The position numbers and the translations under genes are program-made. DNA of 64,000 nucleotides from assembly GCA_034440615.1 (NCBI GenBank), contig JAOTOM010004837.1:124001-188000 (forward strand), written 5' to 3'. The stretch is from Ashinkailepas kermadecensis (lineage: Eukaryota > Arthropoda > Thecostraca > Neolepadidae). This document shows, in pieces, positions 35,701-43,639 of the stretch; within the stretch, counting starts at the first letter, position 1; each line of letters opens with the position of its first letter. The notes under the pieces are model-generated. The model ran no database searches, had not been told where the DNA came from, and saw only the letters and a program-made list of their open reading frames with translations.

Positions 35701-36467
35701 GCTGTGGAGACGGAGCACACAGCTGTCTGGTATACATGGCAGAGTAGATGAAGGAAAACCCGAGTGTAGACACTGGGATGCTGCTGCCCCCTCCCACATA
35801 CATGCACACACGCACATACATGTATTTTAGTGTCACATTTTGGCAGACTATATTGCTGGGCATGGGGAGAAGAGCCACTTTTTGGTGCCCAGACAAAACT
35901 TGGTCCAGTTCAAACTCTGCTATTTCTCCTTGAAGCACATGGAGTCAGCTAAGCAAGCCCAAAAACCCGGGTTCAACACTCGCACCGCTGGAACATTTCC
36001 CAATTCCGCGGCCCACCGGCGAAAGAGTGAGTGATTTGGGTTTTAGGGCACATCGACCATGGTAGGTCATTATCAGTGTGGGCGGCGCCACTAGCCGTGA
36101 ATGTGCATAAAGTGTGTCATGAATCACCCAATAAACAAATAAACAATAAGCAAGCCCAATATACAGTCTGATAGACATGCCAGGAGGAAAATCCCATGTG
36201 CATCCCACTACCAGCTGGACAAATCAAATTGGCAACAATACCAACCTATTCAGAAGCCACACTCACTCACTCACTAACCTGGGCATATGCCTGGGTGAAA
36301 ATGGCACTCTGAGATGCCAGCACATCCATGTTGGGGGTGACTGCCAGCGGATCCCCATAGCTTCCCAGCGCAGGGCGCAGGTCGTCCACAATAACCAGCA
36401 GCACATTGTGAGGTGGGGATGTGCTGGCACACCCCACCTCTGCCATCAGCAGCACTAGGGCCAGCAT
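21867..36467 (-). CDS. IDS: Iduronate-2-sulfatase-like gene, seven exons
   Basis: Seven minus-strand exons join in phase: 36467-36279, 34915-34738, 32734-32655, 31597-31372, 26587-26381, 24844-24707 and 23053-21867. They total 2205 nt, or 734 residues plus stop. Family knowledge: IDS removes the 2-O-sulfate from iduronate in dermatan and heparan sulfate in the lysosome. Seen: a short N-terminal hydrophobic leader, IVDDLRP (metal Asp28/Asp29), the active-site Cys67 in LCGPSR, GKVFHPG (Lys118, His121), GLHKPHIP (His211), TGDHGW (Asp338/His339), EWAKY (Lys351), and the C-terminal signatures SQYPRPS, MGYSVRT, YRYTEWV and AGELYDH. Motif order and spacing follow vertebrate IDS rather than arylsulfatases. 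Oddities: the canonical LTGR after the active-site Cys reads LTSR, and the last exon has about 175 extra residues. No promoter or polyA signal was identified. Start chosen: the ATG at 36467, which gives a leader directly before the sulfatase core. Confidence 0.92.
22862..22925. repeat. 18-bp repeat inside IDS exon 7
   Basis: About 3.5 copies of cacgtggctgtgacgtca. Each full copy carries CACGTG (or a variant) and TGACGTCA. On the coding strand it gives six-residue RVTSxP repeats, located in a segment that is poorly conserved in IDS. Confidence 0.85.
23073..24090. mobile_element. TTAA-flanked non-autonomous DNA element 1
   Basis: Begins TTAA at 23073-23076 and ends TTAA at 24087-24090. Terminal inverted sequences are CACTCGCACGTCCGG (left) and, on the complement of the right end, CCCGCGCACGTCCGG, each followed by a G/C-run with a CAGATNTCTG palindrome. 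Internal sequence has many AGGTCA/TGACCT half-sites and no coding capacity. TTAA target duplication and TIRs are like piggyBac-type MITEs, though class assignment is inference. It lies in IDS intron 6, with its left end about 20 nt from the exon 7 acceptor. Confidence 0.7.
24205..24310 (+). mobile_element. SINE core fragment
   Basis: Contains gagtttgggggcgtatcgac followed by gtcggtcgtgcagcgccc, matching the GGGGCGNRTCGAC core found in other SINE copies here (18372-18430, 28005-28165, 36030-36080). Preceded by tggttggt repeats. No tRNA head seen. Confidence 0.55.
24707..24844 (-). CDS. IDS: IDS exon 6: TGDHG segment
   Basis: 138 nt, phase 1 in and phase 1 out. It encodes [20 protein letters not shown] and ends VLLTGDHG, where the Asp-His pair is the second metal/sulfate site of sulfatases. 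The acceptor is ccaccacag and the donor is G followed by gtaagt. The join to exon 7 rebuilds DHGWALGE exactly. Confidence 0.93.
24846..25790. repeat. CAGTCA/CAGTCAC degenerate repeat field
   Basis: Dense cagtcacagtcac with atgttatgctcc spacers, a mixed 6-bp and about 29-bp periodicity. The end beside exon 6 shows a 20-25-bp duplication of gtggtggggtcagtc. Interrupted by a SINE at about 24915-25078. The 313-codon plus-strand frame over it is Ser/His-rich low complexity and is not treated as a gene. Confidence 0.88.
24915..25078 (-). mobile_element. tRNA-derived SINE in IDS intron 5
   Basis: Minus-strand head from about 25077: A-box-like ggtagcgcggtcggcagggc and a perfect B box ggttcgaatcc. 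The body shares the core acgacg...agcgtcgccaa...tctcacg with the SINEs at 31631-32038 and 35279-35447. Inserted within the CAGTCA repeat field. Confidence 0.8.
26100..26340. repeat. 80-bp repeat, three copies
   Basis: Core gtcattcgtcacgggccccg and ccacacgggaaactaccgcc. The first copy is diverged and the next two are nearly identical. It starts about 40 bp into IDS intron 5 from the exon 5 donor. Contains TGACGTCA motifs. Confidence 0.85.
26381..26587 (-). CDS. IDS: IDS exon 5: PPVAWNPW segment
   Basis: 207 nt, phase 1 in and phase 1 out. The N-terminal half is Arg/Ser-rich and poorly conserved. The second half has [18 protein letters not shown] followed by [11 protein letters not shown], closely matching the IDS segment with PPVAxNPWxD. 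The acceptor gtgtgcag was preferred over the nearby gggcag because only the former keeps phase with exon 4. The donor is G followed by gtaggtaac. Confidence 0.9.
26610..26752. repeat. (TATG)n-(TA)n-(TG)n microsatellite
   Basis: Compound simple repeat in IDS intron 4. It begins within about 25 nt of the exon 5 acceptor, with only a CT-rich linker between. Confidence 0.95.
26868..27790. mobile_element. TTAA-flanked non-autonomous DNA element 2
   Basis: TTAA at 26868-26871 and 27787-27790. The left terminus CACGCGCCCTGGAGG and the complement of the right terminus CACGCGCACTGGAGG match at 14 of 15 positions. G/C-runs follow both ends, and taagatctcg after the left run is shared with element 1. 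The interior again has several TGACCT/AGGTCA half-sites and no ORF of note. Same class as element 1. Lies in IDS intron 4. Confidence 0.75.
28005..28165 (+). mobile_element. SINE-like fragment
   Basis: Contains gctttggggcgtgtagactg followed by tatggtcacattacgcccat, then ends tgaataaataaaacaagc. It resembles the 3' bodies of the family at 18034-18220. No tRNA head visible. Confidence 0.55.
28268..29500. repeat. 34-bp minisatellite, about 27 copies, decaying to the right
   Basis: Core accattgtagggatccgatc then actgaagggggtct. Copies are near-identical to about 29200, then degenerate to gccgatcattgtaaggag-like units up to 29500. Located in IDS intron 4. No unique spacers, so not a CRISPR array. 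Confidence 0.95.
29501..31371. other. IDS intron 4, proximal part, no other gene seen
   Basis: Holds C/G-runs at 30343-30355 and 30918-30931 and GC-rich sequence at 30650-30900 with overlapping open frames. No recognised domain. Confidence 0.5.
31372..31597 (-). CDS. IDS: IDS exon 4: HKPHIP segment
   Basis: 226 nt, phase 0 in and phase 1 out. It contains [23 protein letters not shown] and [12 protein letters not shown], where the His of HKPHIP is a sulfate-pocket residue. It ends MPMEYLG. The acceptor (tattttcag) is preceded about 20 nt upstream by the end of an inserted SINE. The donor is gtatgtg. Confidence 0.92.
31631..32038 (-). mobile_element. tRNA-derived SINE split by a CR1 3' end, IDS intron 3
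   Basis: SINE parts at 31631-31718 and about 31969-32038. The minus-strand head has a B box (ggttcgagtctcacc on the complement) and the core is acgacacgtcgaccgttgag. The 13-14-bp duplication aacacaccgg(g)tgg flanks the whole (31618-31630 and 32039-32052). It matches the intact copy at 35279-35447, which shows exactly where the CR1 piece was inserted. Confidence 0.88.
31719..31968 (+). mobile_element. CR1-like LINE 3' tail nested in the SINE
   Basis: About 250 bp matching the 3'UTR of the LINE at 43640-46785: cattcgggatgtgatt, atgcaatagcaagtgaa, ttcctaggaacttg, gatgggcccctgtgg. It ends in a tandem octamer ctttatga. CR1 elements characteristically end in short octamer repeats and are 5'-truncated, which fits. 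Confidence 0.85.
32655..32734 (-). CDS. IDS: IDS exon 3: PYSW segment
   Basis: 80 nt, phase 1 in and phase 0 out. It encodes [20 protein letters not shown] and ends SEAFK, matching the DDxPYSWxxPPYHP segment of IDS. The acceptor is ctacag after a pyrimidine tract that is itself duplicated at 32745-32779. The donor is AAG followed by gtcagg. Confidence 0.88.
32740..33559. other. IDS intron 2, distal part
   Basis: A 20-bp-period duplication (aggagacaatacaca, 32745-32759 and 32765-32779) adjoins the exon 3 acceptor. The rest has no recognised feature. Confidence 0.6.
33560..33900. repeat. 18-bp minisatellite, about 19 copies
   Basis: Unit agcactcagggtagtata with minor variants. Multiple-of-three period gives spurious open frames on both strands. 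In IDS intron 2. Confidence 0.95.
34460..34715. repeat. 50-bp minisatellite, about 5 copies
   Basis: Core cctactcctgatgtaggtga, then gtgacacccagtgcatgctt. Begins about 25 bp inside IDS intron 2 from the exon 2 donor. Confidence 0.92.
34738..34915 (-). CDS. IDS: IDS exon 2: formylglycine site
   Basis: 178 nt, phase 0 in and phase 1 out. It begins QALCGPSR, completing the [11 protein letters not shown] stretch that corresponds to the vertebrate active-site segment. The Cys (residue 67) is the one converted to formylglycine in this family. It continues LLTSRRP, an SYWR motif and a [10 protein letters not shown] segment (potential N-glycosylation at NFT), and ends GKVFHPG with catalytic Lys and His. 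The acceptor is a cag-cag pair, so one Gln could be lost by alternative use. The acceptor and first bases of the exon belong to a 62-bp minisatellite that extends upstream. Confidence 0.9.
34897..35245. repeat. 62-bp minisatellite spanning the exon 2 acceptor
   Basis: About 5.5 copies of a unit containing cccacacagcgcctgctgtg followed by cagatgtcagttgcaatgtg. The first copy includes the real exon 2 acceptor and the first exon bases, so later copies repeat an acceptor-like cacagcagg on the minus strand. Diverged copies continue at 35451-35715. Confidence 0.93.
35279..35447 (-). mobile_element. tRNA-derived SINE in IDS intron 1
   Basis: The minus-strand head reads ggacgagtggtctaggggta (A box) and ggttcgagtctcacc (B box), resembling a tRNA-Val-like gene. 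The core is acgacacgtcgaccgttgag, ending in ttggttggttgg. It is flanked by the 13-bp duplication tcagctgcgatgt (35266-35278 and 35448-35460). Intact reference copy for the family, inserted into the 62-bp repeat field. Confidence 0.92.
35451..35715. repeat. Diverged continuation of the 62-bp repeat
   Basis: Repeated gcacctg(c/a)tgtgg and agcacagcagacatcagctg at irregular spacing. Separated from the homogeneous block by the SINE. Confidence 0.75.
35962..36147 (+). mobile_element. 5'-truncated tRNA-derived SINE in IDS intron 1
   Basis: Starts at the B-box region (cccgggttcaacactcgcac), contains gattttgggttttagggca-like core and gggcggcgccactagccgtg, and ends aataaacaataag. Perfect 11-bp target duplication aagcaagccca at 35951-35961 and 36148-36158. 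Same family as 18034-18220. Confidence 0.9.
36279..36467 (-). CDS. IDS: IDS exon 1: leader and first metal site
   Basis: 63 codons, ending in phase 0 at a GT donor (36278-36277, gttagtg). Residues 1-15 ([15 protein letters not shown]) form a short hydrophobic signal peptide. Residues 21-29 contain NVLLVIVDD, the calcium-binding aspartates of sulfatases. The exon ends TQAYAQ. A CAG lies just upstream of the ATG (36471-36469), after a short T-run, so a 5'UTR intron is possible but unproven. A diverged copy of the leader region lies 87 bp upstream. Confidence 0.9.
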
Positions 36468-36479
36468 GGGCTGAAAATG

Positions 36480-36560
36480 GTGCAGAACATTGCCAGGTGA
36501 GGATTGCCTGGCTCATACCACCTCTCCCACCAGCAGCAGTGCAAGAGCCAACGTGAACCA
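36480..36560 (-). repeat. Diverged tandem copy of the IDS leader region
   Basis: On the minus strand from 36554 it reads ttggctcttgcactgctgct, then gggagaggtggtatgagcc, paralleling the exon 1 start (ctggccctagtgctgctgat, gcagaggtgggg). The offset is about 87 bp. The ATG position is ACG here and a TGA follows, so it is not coding. Confidence 0.7.
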
Positions 36561-37338
36561 ACAATGGTGTTTTGATTGCTGGGGCATATCAGTTAGCTAA
36601 CTATGTACACCATAACAAACCATAGCCATAGATGATCTCAAGTGGAATAGACCTATTTTACATTACCCCCCAGTCTTGACCAAGGAAAACTCAGTATGCT
36701 TTTTGTTTTGTTAATGTGCTGAGCAATGTCACATGCTGGTTCAGGTATATGCATATGTTCAAACTAACAGTGGGTTCCTGGGTCCACAACCTACACCCGG
36801 GCATTACTCTATTTATCAGTGTTCCCAAATTTAATTTGAGTAAGATGTCCTGTGTAAAAAAAAATGCCAGTGATGAGGAAAAGATGTCAAAATATAGTAC
36901 TTAGATGTACATTTTGGGAAACATCAAATGTTGAATCCAAATTGCAGCTGTTGCATTTGATTGAAACCATTGTGACTATTTTGATGTATGAATTTAGAAA
37001 ATATAGGCAAACAATTTTGGGATGTAATATCTAGAGCTAAGAAAAACTGGATAATCCTGCATTATTCTATTATTTAACATGCATTGGGGAGGTTGACCAA
37101 TTAAGTGTATAAATTTTGCACAGAAAATAATTGCCAGATACAGGGTGGTTTGTGAGTAATTCAAAATCATAGATGCAATTTAGAGTGAGCATGTCACGAG
37201 AAATCTCTATCGGGGATTGAATACATGGCGATCGGTTTTCTACAGTTGTCAAGAAAGGTTTGCCTGTGTGTGTATGTGCCATTTTGACACATGAATTAAT
37301 ATGCAGATTACTGAGTGGAACACATTGTCTAAATTGCG
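36561..37338. other. Upstream of IDS, AT-rich, no gene recognised
   Basis: Likely contains the IDS promoter or a 5'UTR intron, but no TATA or initiator was assigned. Confidence 0.4.
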
Positions 37339-40025
37339 AAGGGTCTAAACAACAGACACCATCTCACATACACCGACTGACATACACCATCTCGCATACA
37401 TGGATGATCTCGGAAACCGCTCGGTCGATCTTAATAAAACCTTCACCAAACGATCGCCCGTGTGCCAGAGGCGTGCGGTTTGGACTTTCGTGACCTTGGG
37501 TCAGGTCAAAGGTCACCAAATTGCAGAAAAACAAAAAAATCAAACATTTAGAAATGGATGATCTTAATGAAACCTTCACCAAACGATCGGCCGTGTGCCA
37601 GAGGCCTTCGGTTTGTACTTTCGTGACCTTAGGTCAGGTCAAAGGTCACCAAATCGCCGAAAAACATAATTTTTGGCTCACAGACATGGATGATCTCGGC
37701 AACCGCTGGGTCCATCTTAGTGAAACATTCACCAAACGATCGGCCGTGTACCAAAGGCGTGCGGTTTGCACTTTCGTGATCTTGGGTCAGGTCAAAGGTC
37801 ACCAAATCGCCGAAAAACATGATTTTTGGCTCACAGACATGGATGATCTCGGCAACCGCTGGATCGATCTTAGTGAAACATTCACCAAACGATCGACCGT
37901 GTGCCATAGGCGTGCGGTTTACACTTTCGTGACCTTGGGTCAGGTCAAAGGTCACAAAATCGCCGAAAAACATGATTTTTGGCTCACAGACATGGATGAT
38001 CTTAGTGAAACCTTCACCAAACGATCGGCCGTGTGCAGAAGCGTGCGGTTTGCACTTTCGTGACCTTGGGTCAGGTCAAAGGTCATCAAATTGCCGAAAA
38101 ACCAAAGAATTGGACTTACAGACATGGATTATCTCGGCAACCGCTGGATCGATCTTAGTGAAACCTTCACCAAACGATCGGCCGTGTGCCATAGGCGTGC
38201 GGTTTGCACTTTCGTGACCTTGGGTCAAGTCAAAGGTCACCAGATCGTCGAAGAACCAAAAAATAGTTTCTCACAGACATGGATGATCTCGGCAACCGCC
38301 GGATCGATCTTAGTGAAACCTTCACTAAACGATCGGCCGTGCGCCAGAGGCGTGCGGTTTTCACTTTGGTGACCTTGGATCAGGTCAAAGGTCACCAGAT
38401 TGCCAAAAAACCAAAACATTTGACTTACAGACATGGATGATCTCGGCAACCGCTGGATCGATCTTAGTGAAACCTTCACCAAACGATCGGCCGTATGCCA
38501 GAGGCGTGTGGTTTGCACTTTCGTCGCCTTGGGTCAAGTCAAAGGTCACCGGATCGTCGAAGAACCAAAAAATAGTTTCTCGCAGACATGGATGATCTCG
38601 TCAACCGCTGGATCGATCTTAGTGAAACATTCACCAAACGATCGGACGTGTGCCAGAGGTGTGCGGTTTGCACTTTCGTGACCTTGGGTTAAGTCAAAGG
38701 TCACCAGATTGCCGAAGAGCTAAAAATACCACCAGACACCATCTCACATACACCGACTGATATACACCATCTCGCAGACATGGATGAACTCGGCAACCGC
38801 TCGGTCGATCTTAATAAAACCTTCACCAAACGATCGCCAGTGTGCCAGAGGCGTGCGGTTTGGACTTTCGTGACCTTGGGTCAGGTCAAAGGTCACCAAA
38901 TTGCACAAAAAAAAACAATTTAACATTTAAAAATGGATGATCTTAATAAACCCTTCAGCAAACGATCGGCCGTGTGCCAGATGCCTTCGGTTTGTACTTT
39001 CGTGACCTTAGGTCAGGTCAAAGGTCACAAAATCGCCGAAAAACATGATTTTTGGCTCACAGACATGGATGATCTCGGCAACCGCTGTATCAATCTTTGT
39101 GAAACCTTCACCAAACGATCGGCCGTGTGCCATAGGCGTGCGGTTTGCACTTTCGTGACCTTGGGTCAAGTCAAAGGTAACCGGATCGTCTAAGAACCAA
39201 AAAATAGTTTCTCGCAGACATGGATGATCTCGGCAACCGCTGGATCGATCTTAGTGAAACCTTCACCAAACGATCGGCCGTGTGCCAGAGGCGTGCGGTT
39301 TGCACTTTCGTCGCCTTGGGTCAAGTCAAAGGTCACCAGATTGCCGAAGAACTAAAAATACCACCAGACACCATCTCACATACACCGACTGACATACACC
39401 ATCTCGCAGACATGGATGATCTCGGAAACCGCTCGGTCGATCTTACTAAAACCTTCGCCAAACGATCGCCCGTGTGCCAGAGGCGTGCGGTTTGGACTTT
39501 CGTGACCTTGGGTCAGGTCAAAGGTCACCAAATTGCAGAAAAACAAAAGATCGAACATTTAGAAATGGATGATCTTAATGAAACCTTCACCAAACGATCG
39601 GCCGTGTGCCAGAGGCCTTCGGTTTGTACTTTCGTGACCTTAGGTCAGGTAAAAAGGTCACCAAATCGCCGAAAAACATGATTTTTGGCTCACAGACATG
39701 GATGATCTTAGTGAAACCTTCACCAAACGATCGGCCGTGTGTCAGAAGCGTGCGGTTTGCACTTTCGTGACCTTGGGTCAGGTCAAAGGTCATCAAATTG
39801 CCGAAAAACCAAAGAATTGGACTTACAGACATGGATGATCTCGGCAACCGCTGGATCGATCTTAGTGAAACCTTCACCAAACGATCGGCCGTGTGCCAGA
39901 GGCGTGCGGTTTGCACTTTCGTCGCCTTGGGTCAAGTCAAAGGTCACCGGATCGTCGAAGAACCAAAAAATAGTTTCTCGCAGACATGGATGATCTCGGC
40001 AACCGCTGGGTCGATCTTAGTGAAA
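37339..40025 (+). repeat. 153-bp satellite, forward arm, about 17 units
   Basis: The unit contains cagacatggatgatctcggc, gatcgatcttagtgaaacct, ccaaacgatcggccgtgtgc, and ttgggtcaggtcaaaggtca. The last part holds AGGTCA-A-AGGTCA, a direct repeat with 1-bp spacing. The period of 153 (one pair measured at 37681 and 37834) is a multiple of three, so peptide-like frames run through many units on both strands. A variant cassette with acaccatctcacatacaccg marks 37349, 38735 and 39366, suggesting a higher-order unit. Confidence 0.97.
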
Positions 40026-43000
40026 CATTTCATGAAGATCAATCCAGCGGTTGTCGAGATCGGCCATATCTGGGAGCCCAAAATTGTGTTTTTCGGCGAT
40101 TTTGTGACATTTGACCTGACCCAAGGTCACGAAAGTGCAAACCGCACACCTCTGGCACACGGCCGATCGTTTGGTGAAGATTTCACTAAGATGGATTCAG
40201 CGGTTGCCGAGATCATCCATGTCTGTGAGCCAAATATTACGTTTTTCGGCAATTTTGTGATATTTGACCTGACCCAAGGCCACGAAAGTGCCAACCGCAC
40301 GCCTCTGGCACACGGCCGATCTTTTGGTGAACGTTTCACTAAGATCGATCCAGCAGTTACCGAGATCATCCATGTCTGTGAGCCAAAAATCATGCTTTTC
40401 GGCGATTTGGTGACCTTTGACCTTACCCAAGGTCATGAAAGTGCAAACCGCACGCCTCTGGCGTACGACCGATCGCTTAGTGAAGCCTTCACTAAGATCG
40501 ATCCAGCGGTTACCGAGATCACCCATGTCTGCGAGAAACCATTTTTTGGTTCTTCGATGATCTGGTGACCTTTGACCTGAGGCAGGGTCACTAAAGTACA
40601 AACCGCACGCCTTTGGCACACGGCCGATCGTCAGGTGCAAGTTTTATTAAGATCGTTCCAGGGGTTGCCGAGATCGTCTATGTCTGCGAAAAAAAAACAT
40701 TTTTGGGTTCTTCGGCCATCTGGTGACCTTTGACCTGATCCAAGGTCACCAAAGTGCAAACCGCACGCCTCTGGCACACGGCCGATCGTTTGGTGAAGGT
40801 TTCACAAAGATTGATCCGGCGGTTGCTGAGATCATCCATGTCTGTGATAAACCATTTTTTAGTTCTTCGGCGATCTGGTGACCTTTGACCTGACGCAGGG
40901 TTACGAAAGTGCAAACCGCAGACCTCTGACATACGTCCGATCGTTTGGTGAAGGTTTCACTAAGATCGATCCAGCGGTTGCCGAGATCATCCATGTCTGC
41001 GAGAAACTATTTTTTGGTTCTTCGACGATCCGGTGACCTTTGACCTTGACCCAAGGTCACGAAAGTGCAAACCGCACGCCTCTGGCACACGGCCGATCGT
41101 TTGGTGAAGGTTTCACTAAGATCGATCGAGCGGTTGCCGAGATCATCCATGTCTGTAAGCCAAAAATTCTTTGGTTTTTCGGCAATTTGGTGACCTTTGA
41201 CCTGACCCAAGGTCACGAAAGTGCAAACCGCACGCCTCTGGCACACGGCCGATCGTTTGGTGAAGGTTTCACTAAGATCAGCCATGTCTGTGAGCCAAAA
41301 ATCATGTTTTTCGGCGATTTTGTGACCTTTAACCTGACCCAAGGTCACGAAAGTGTAAACCGCACGCCTATGGCACACGGCCGATCGTTTGGTGAATGTT
41401 TCACTAAGATCGATCCAGCGGTTGCCGAGATCATCCATGTCTGTGAGCCAAAAATCATGTTTTTCGGCGATTTGGTGACCTTTGACCTGACCCAAGGTCA
41501 CGAAAGTGCAAACCGCACGCCTATGGCACACGGCCGATCGTTTGGTGAATGTTTCACTAAGATCGACCCAGCGGTTGCCGAGATCATCCATGTCTGTGAG
41601 CCAAAAATCATGTTTTTCGGCGATTTGGTGACCTTTGACCTGACCTAAGGTCACCAAAGTACAAAACGAAGGCCTCTGGCACACGGCCGATCGTTTGGTG
41701 AAGGTTTCATTAAGATCATCCATTTCTAAATGTTCGATTTTTTTGTTTTTCTGCAATTTGGTGACCTTTGACCTGACCCAAGGTCACGAAAGTCCAAACC
41801 GCACGCCTCTGGCACACGGGTGATCGTTTGGTGAAGGTTTTATTAAGATCGACCGAGCGGTTTCCGAGATCATCCATGTCTGCGAGATGGTGTATGTAGT
41901 CGGTGTATGTGAGATGGTGTCTGGTGGTATTTTTAGTTCTTCGGCAATCTGGTGACCTTTGACTTAACCCAAGGCCAAGAAAGTGCAAACCGCACACCTC
42001 TGGCACACGTCCGATCGTTTGGTGAAGGTTTCACTAAGATCGATCCAGCGGTTGCCGAGATCATCCATGTCTGCGAGAAACAATTTTTTGGTTCTTCGAC
42101 GATCCGGTGACCTTTGACTTGACCCAAGGTCACAGAAGTGCAAACAGCACGCCTATGGCACACGGCCGATCGTTTGGTGAAGGTTTCACTAAGATCGATC
42201 CAGCGGTTGCCGAGATCATCCATGTCTGCGAGAAACTATTTTTTGGTTCTCCGACGATCCGGTGACCTTTGACTTGATCCAAGGTCACGAAAGTGCAAAC
42301 CGCACGCCTATGGAACACGGCCGATCGTTTGGTGAAGGTTTCACTAAGATCGATCCAGCGGTTGCCGAGATCATCCATGTCTGTAAGTCAAATGTTTTGT
42401 TTTTGTGGCAATCTGGTGACCTTTGACCTGATCCAAAGTCACCAAAGTGCAAACCGCACGCCTCTGGCGTACGGCCGATCGTTTGGTGAAGGTTTCACTA
42501 AGATCGATCCGGCGGTTGCCGAGATCATCCATGTCTGTGAGAAACTATTTTTTGGTTCTTCGACGATCTGGTGACCTTTGACCTGACGCAGGGTTACGAA
42601 AGTGCAAACCGCACGCCTATGGCACACGGCCGATCGTTTGGTGAAGGTTTCACAAAGATCGATCCAGCGGTTGCCGAGATCATCCATGTCTGCGAGAAAC
42701 AATTTTTGGTTCTTCGACGATCCGGTGACCTTTGACTTGACCCAAGGTCACGAAAGTGCAAACCGCACGCCTATGGCACACGGCCGATCGTTTGGTGAAG
42801 GTTTCACTAAGATCGATCCAGCGGTTGCCGAGATCATCCATGTCTGTAAGTCCAATTTTTTGGTTTTTCGGCAATTTGATGACCTTTGACCTGACCCAAG
42901 GTCACGAAAGTGCAAACCGCACGCTTCTGGCACACGGCCGATCGTTTGGTGAAGGTTTCACTAAGATCATCCATGTCTGTGAGCCAAAAATCATGTTTTT

Positions 43001-43627
43001 CGGCGAATTTGTGACCTTTGACCTGACCCAAGGTCACGAAAGTGTAAACCGCACGCCTATGGCACACGGTCGATCGTTTGGTGAATGTTTCACTCAGATC
43101 GATCCAGCGGTTGCCGAGATCATCCATGTCTGTGAGCCAAAAATCATGTTTTTCGGCGATTTGGTGACCTTTGACCTGATCCAAGATCACGAAAGTGCAA
43201 ACCGCACGCCTTTGGTACACGGCCGATCGTTTGATGAATGTTTCACTAAGATCGACCCAGCGGTTGCCGAGATCATCCATGTCTGTGAGCCAAAAATCAT
43301 GTTTTTCGGCGATTTGGTCACCTTTGACCTGACCTAAGGTCACGAAAGTACAAACCGAAGGCCTCTGGCACACGGCCGATCGTTTGGTGAAGGTTTCATT
43401 AAGATCATCCATTTCTAAATGTTCGATTTTTTGTTTTTCTGCAATTTGGTGACCTTTGACCTGACCCAAGGTCACGAAAGTCCAAACCGCACGCCTCTGG
43501 CACACGGGCGATCGTTTGGTGAAGGTTTTATTAAGATCGACCGAGCGGTTTCCGAGATCATCCATGTCTGCGAGATGGTGTATGTCCGTCGGTGTATGTG
43601 AGATGGTGTCTGTTTTTTAGACCCTTC
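40026..43627 (-). repeat. 153-bp satellite, inverted arm, about 23 units
   Basis: Same unit in the opposite orientation; each copy reads tgacctttgacctgacccaa. It ends with the complement of the start of the forward arm (cggtgtatgtgagatggtgt then gacccttccc). The switch is near 40025, at gtgaaacatttcatgaagat. Frames up to about 250 codons (41007-41756, 39798-40568) are repeat artefacts. Confidence 0.97.
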
Positions 43628-43639
43628 CCAAAAAAGATG

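Noticed and set aside
37521..43565. Many frames of 80-256 codons with repeated MDDLGNRWIDL-type peptides on both strands
   Set aside because: Artefact of the 153-bp satellite, whose period is a multiple of three; both orientations are open and units contain frame variants.
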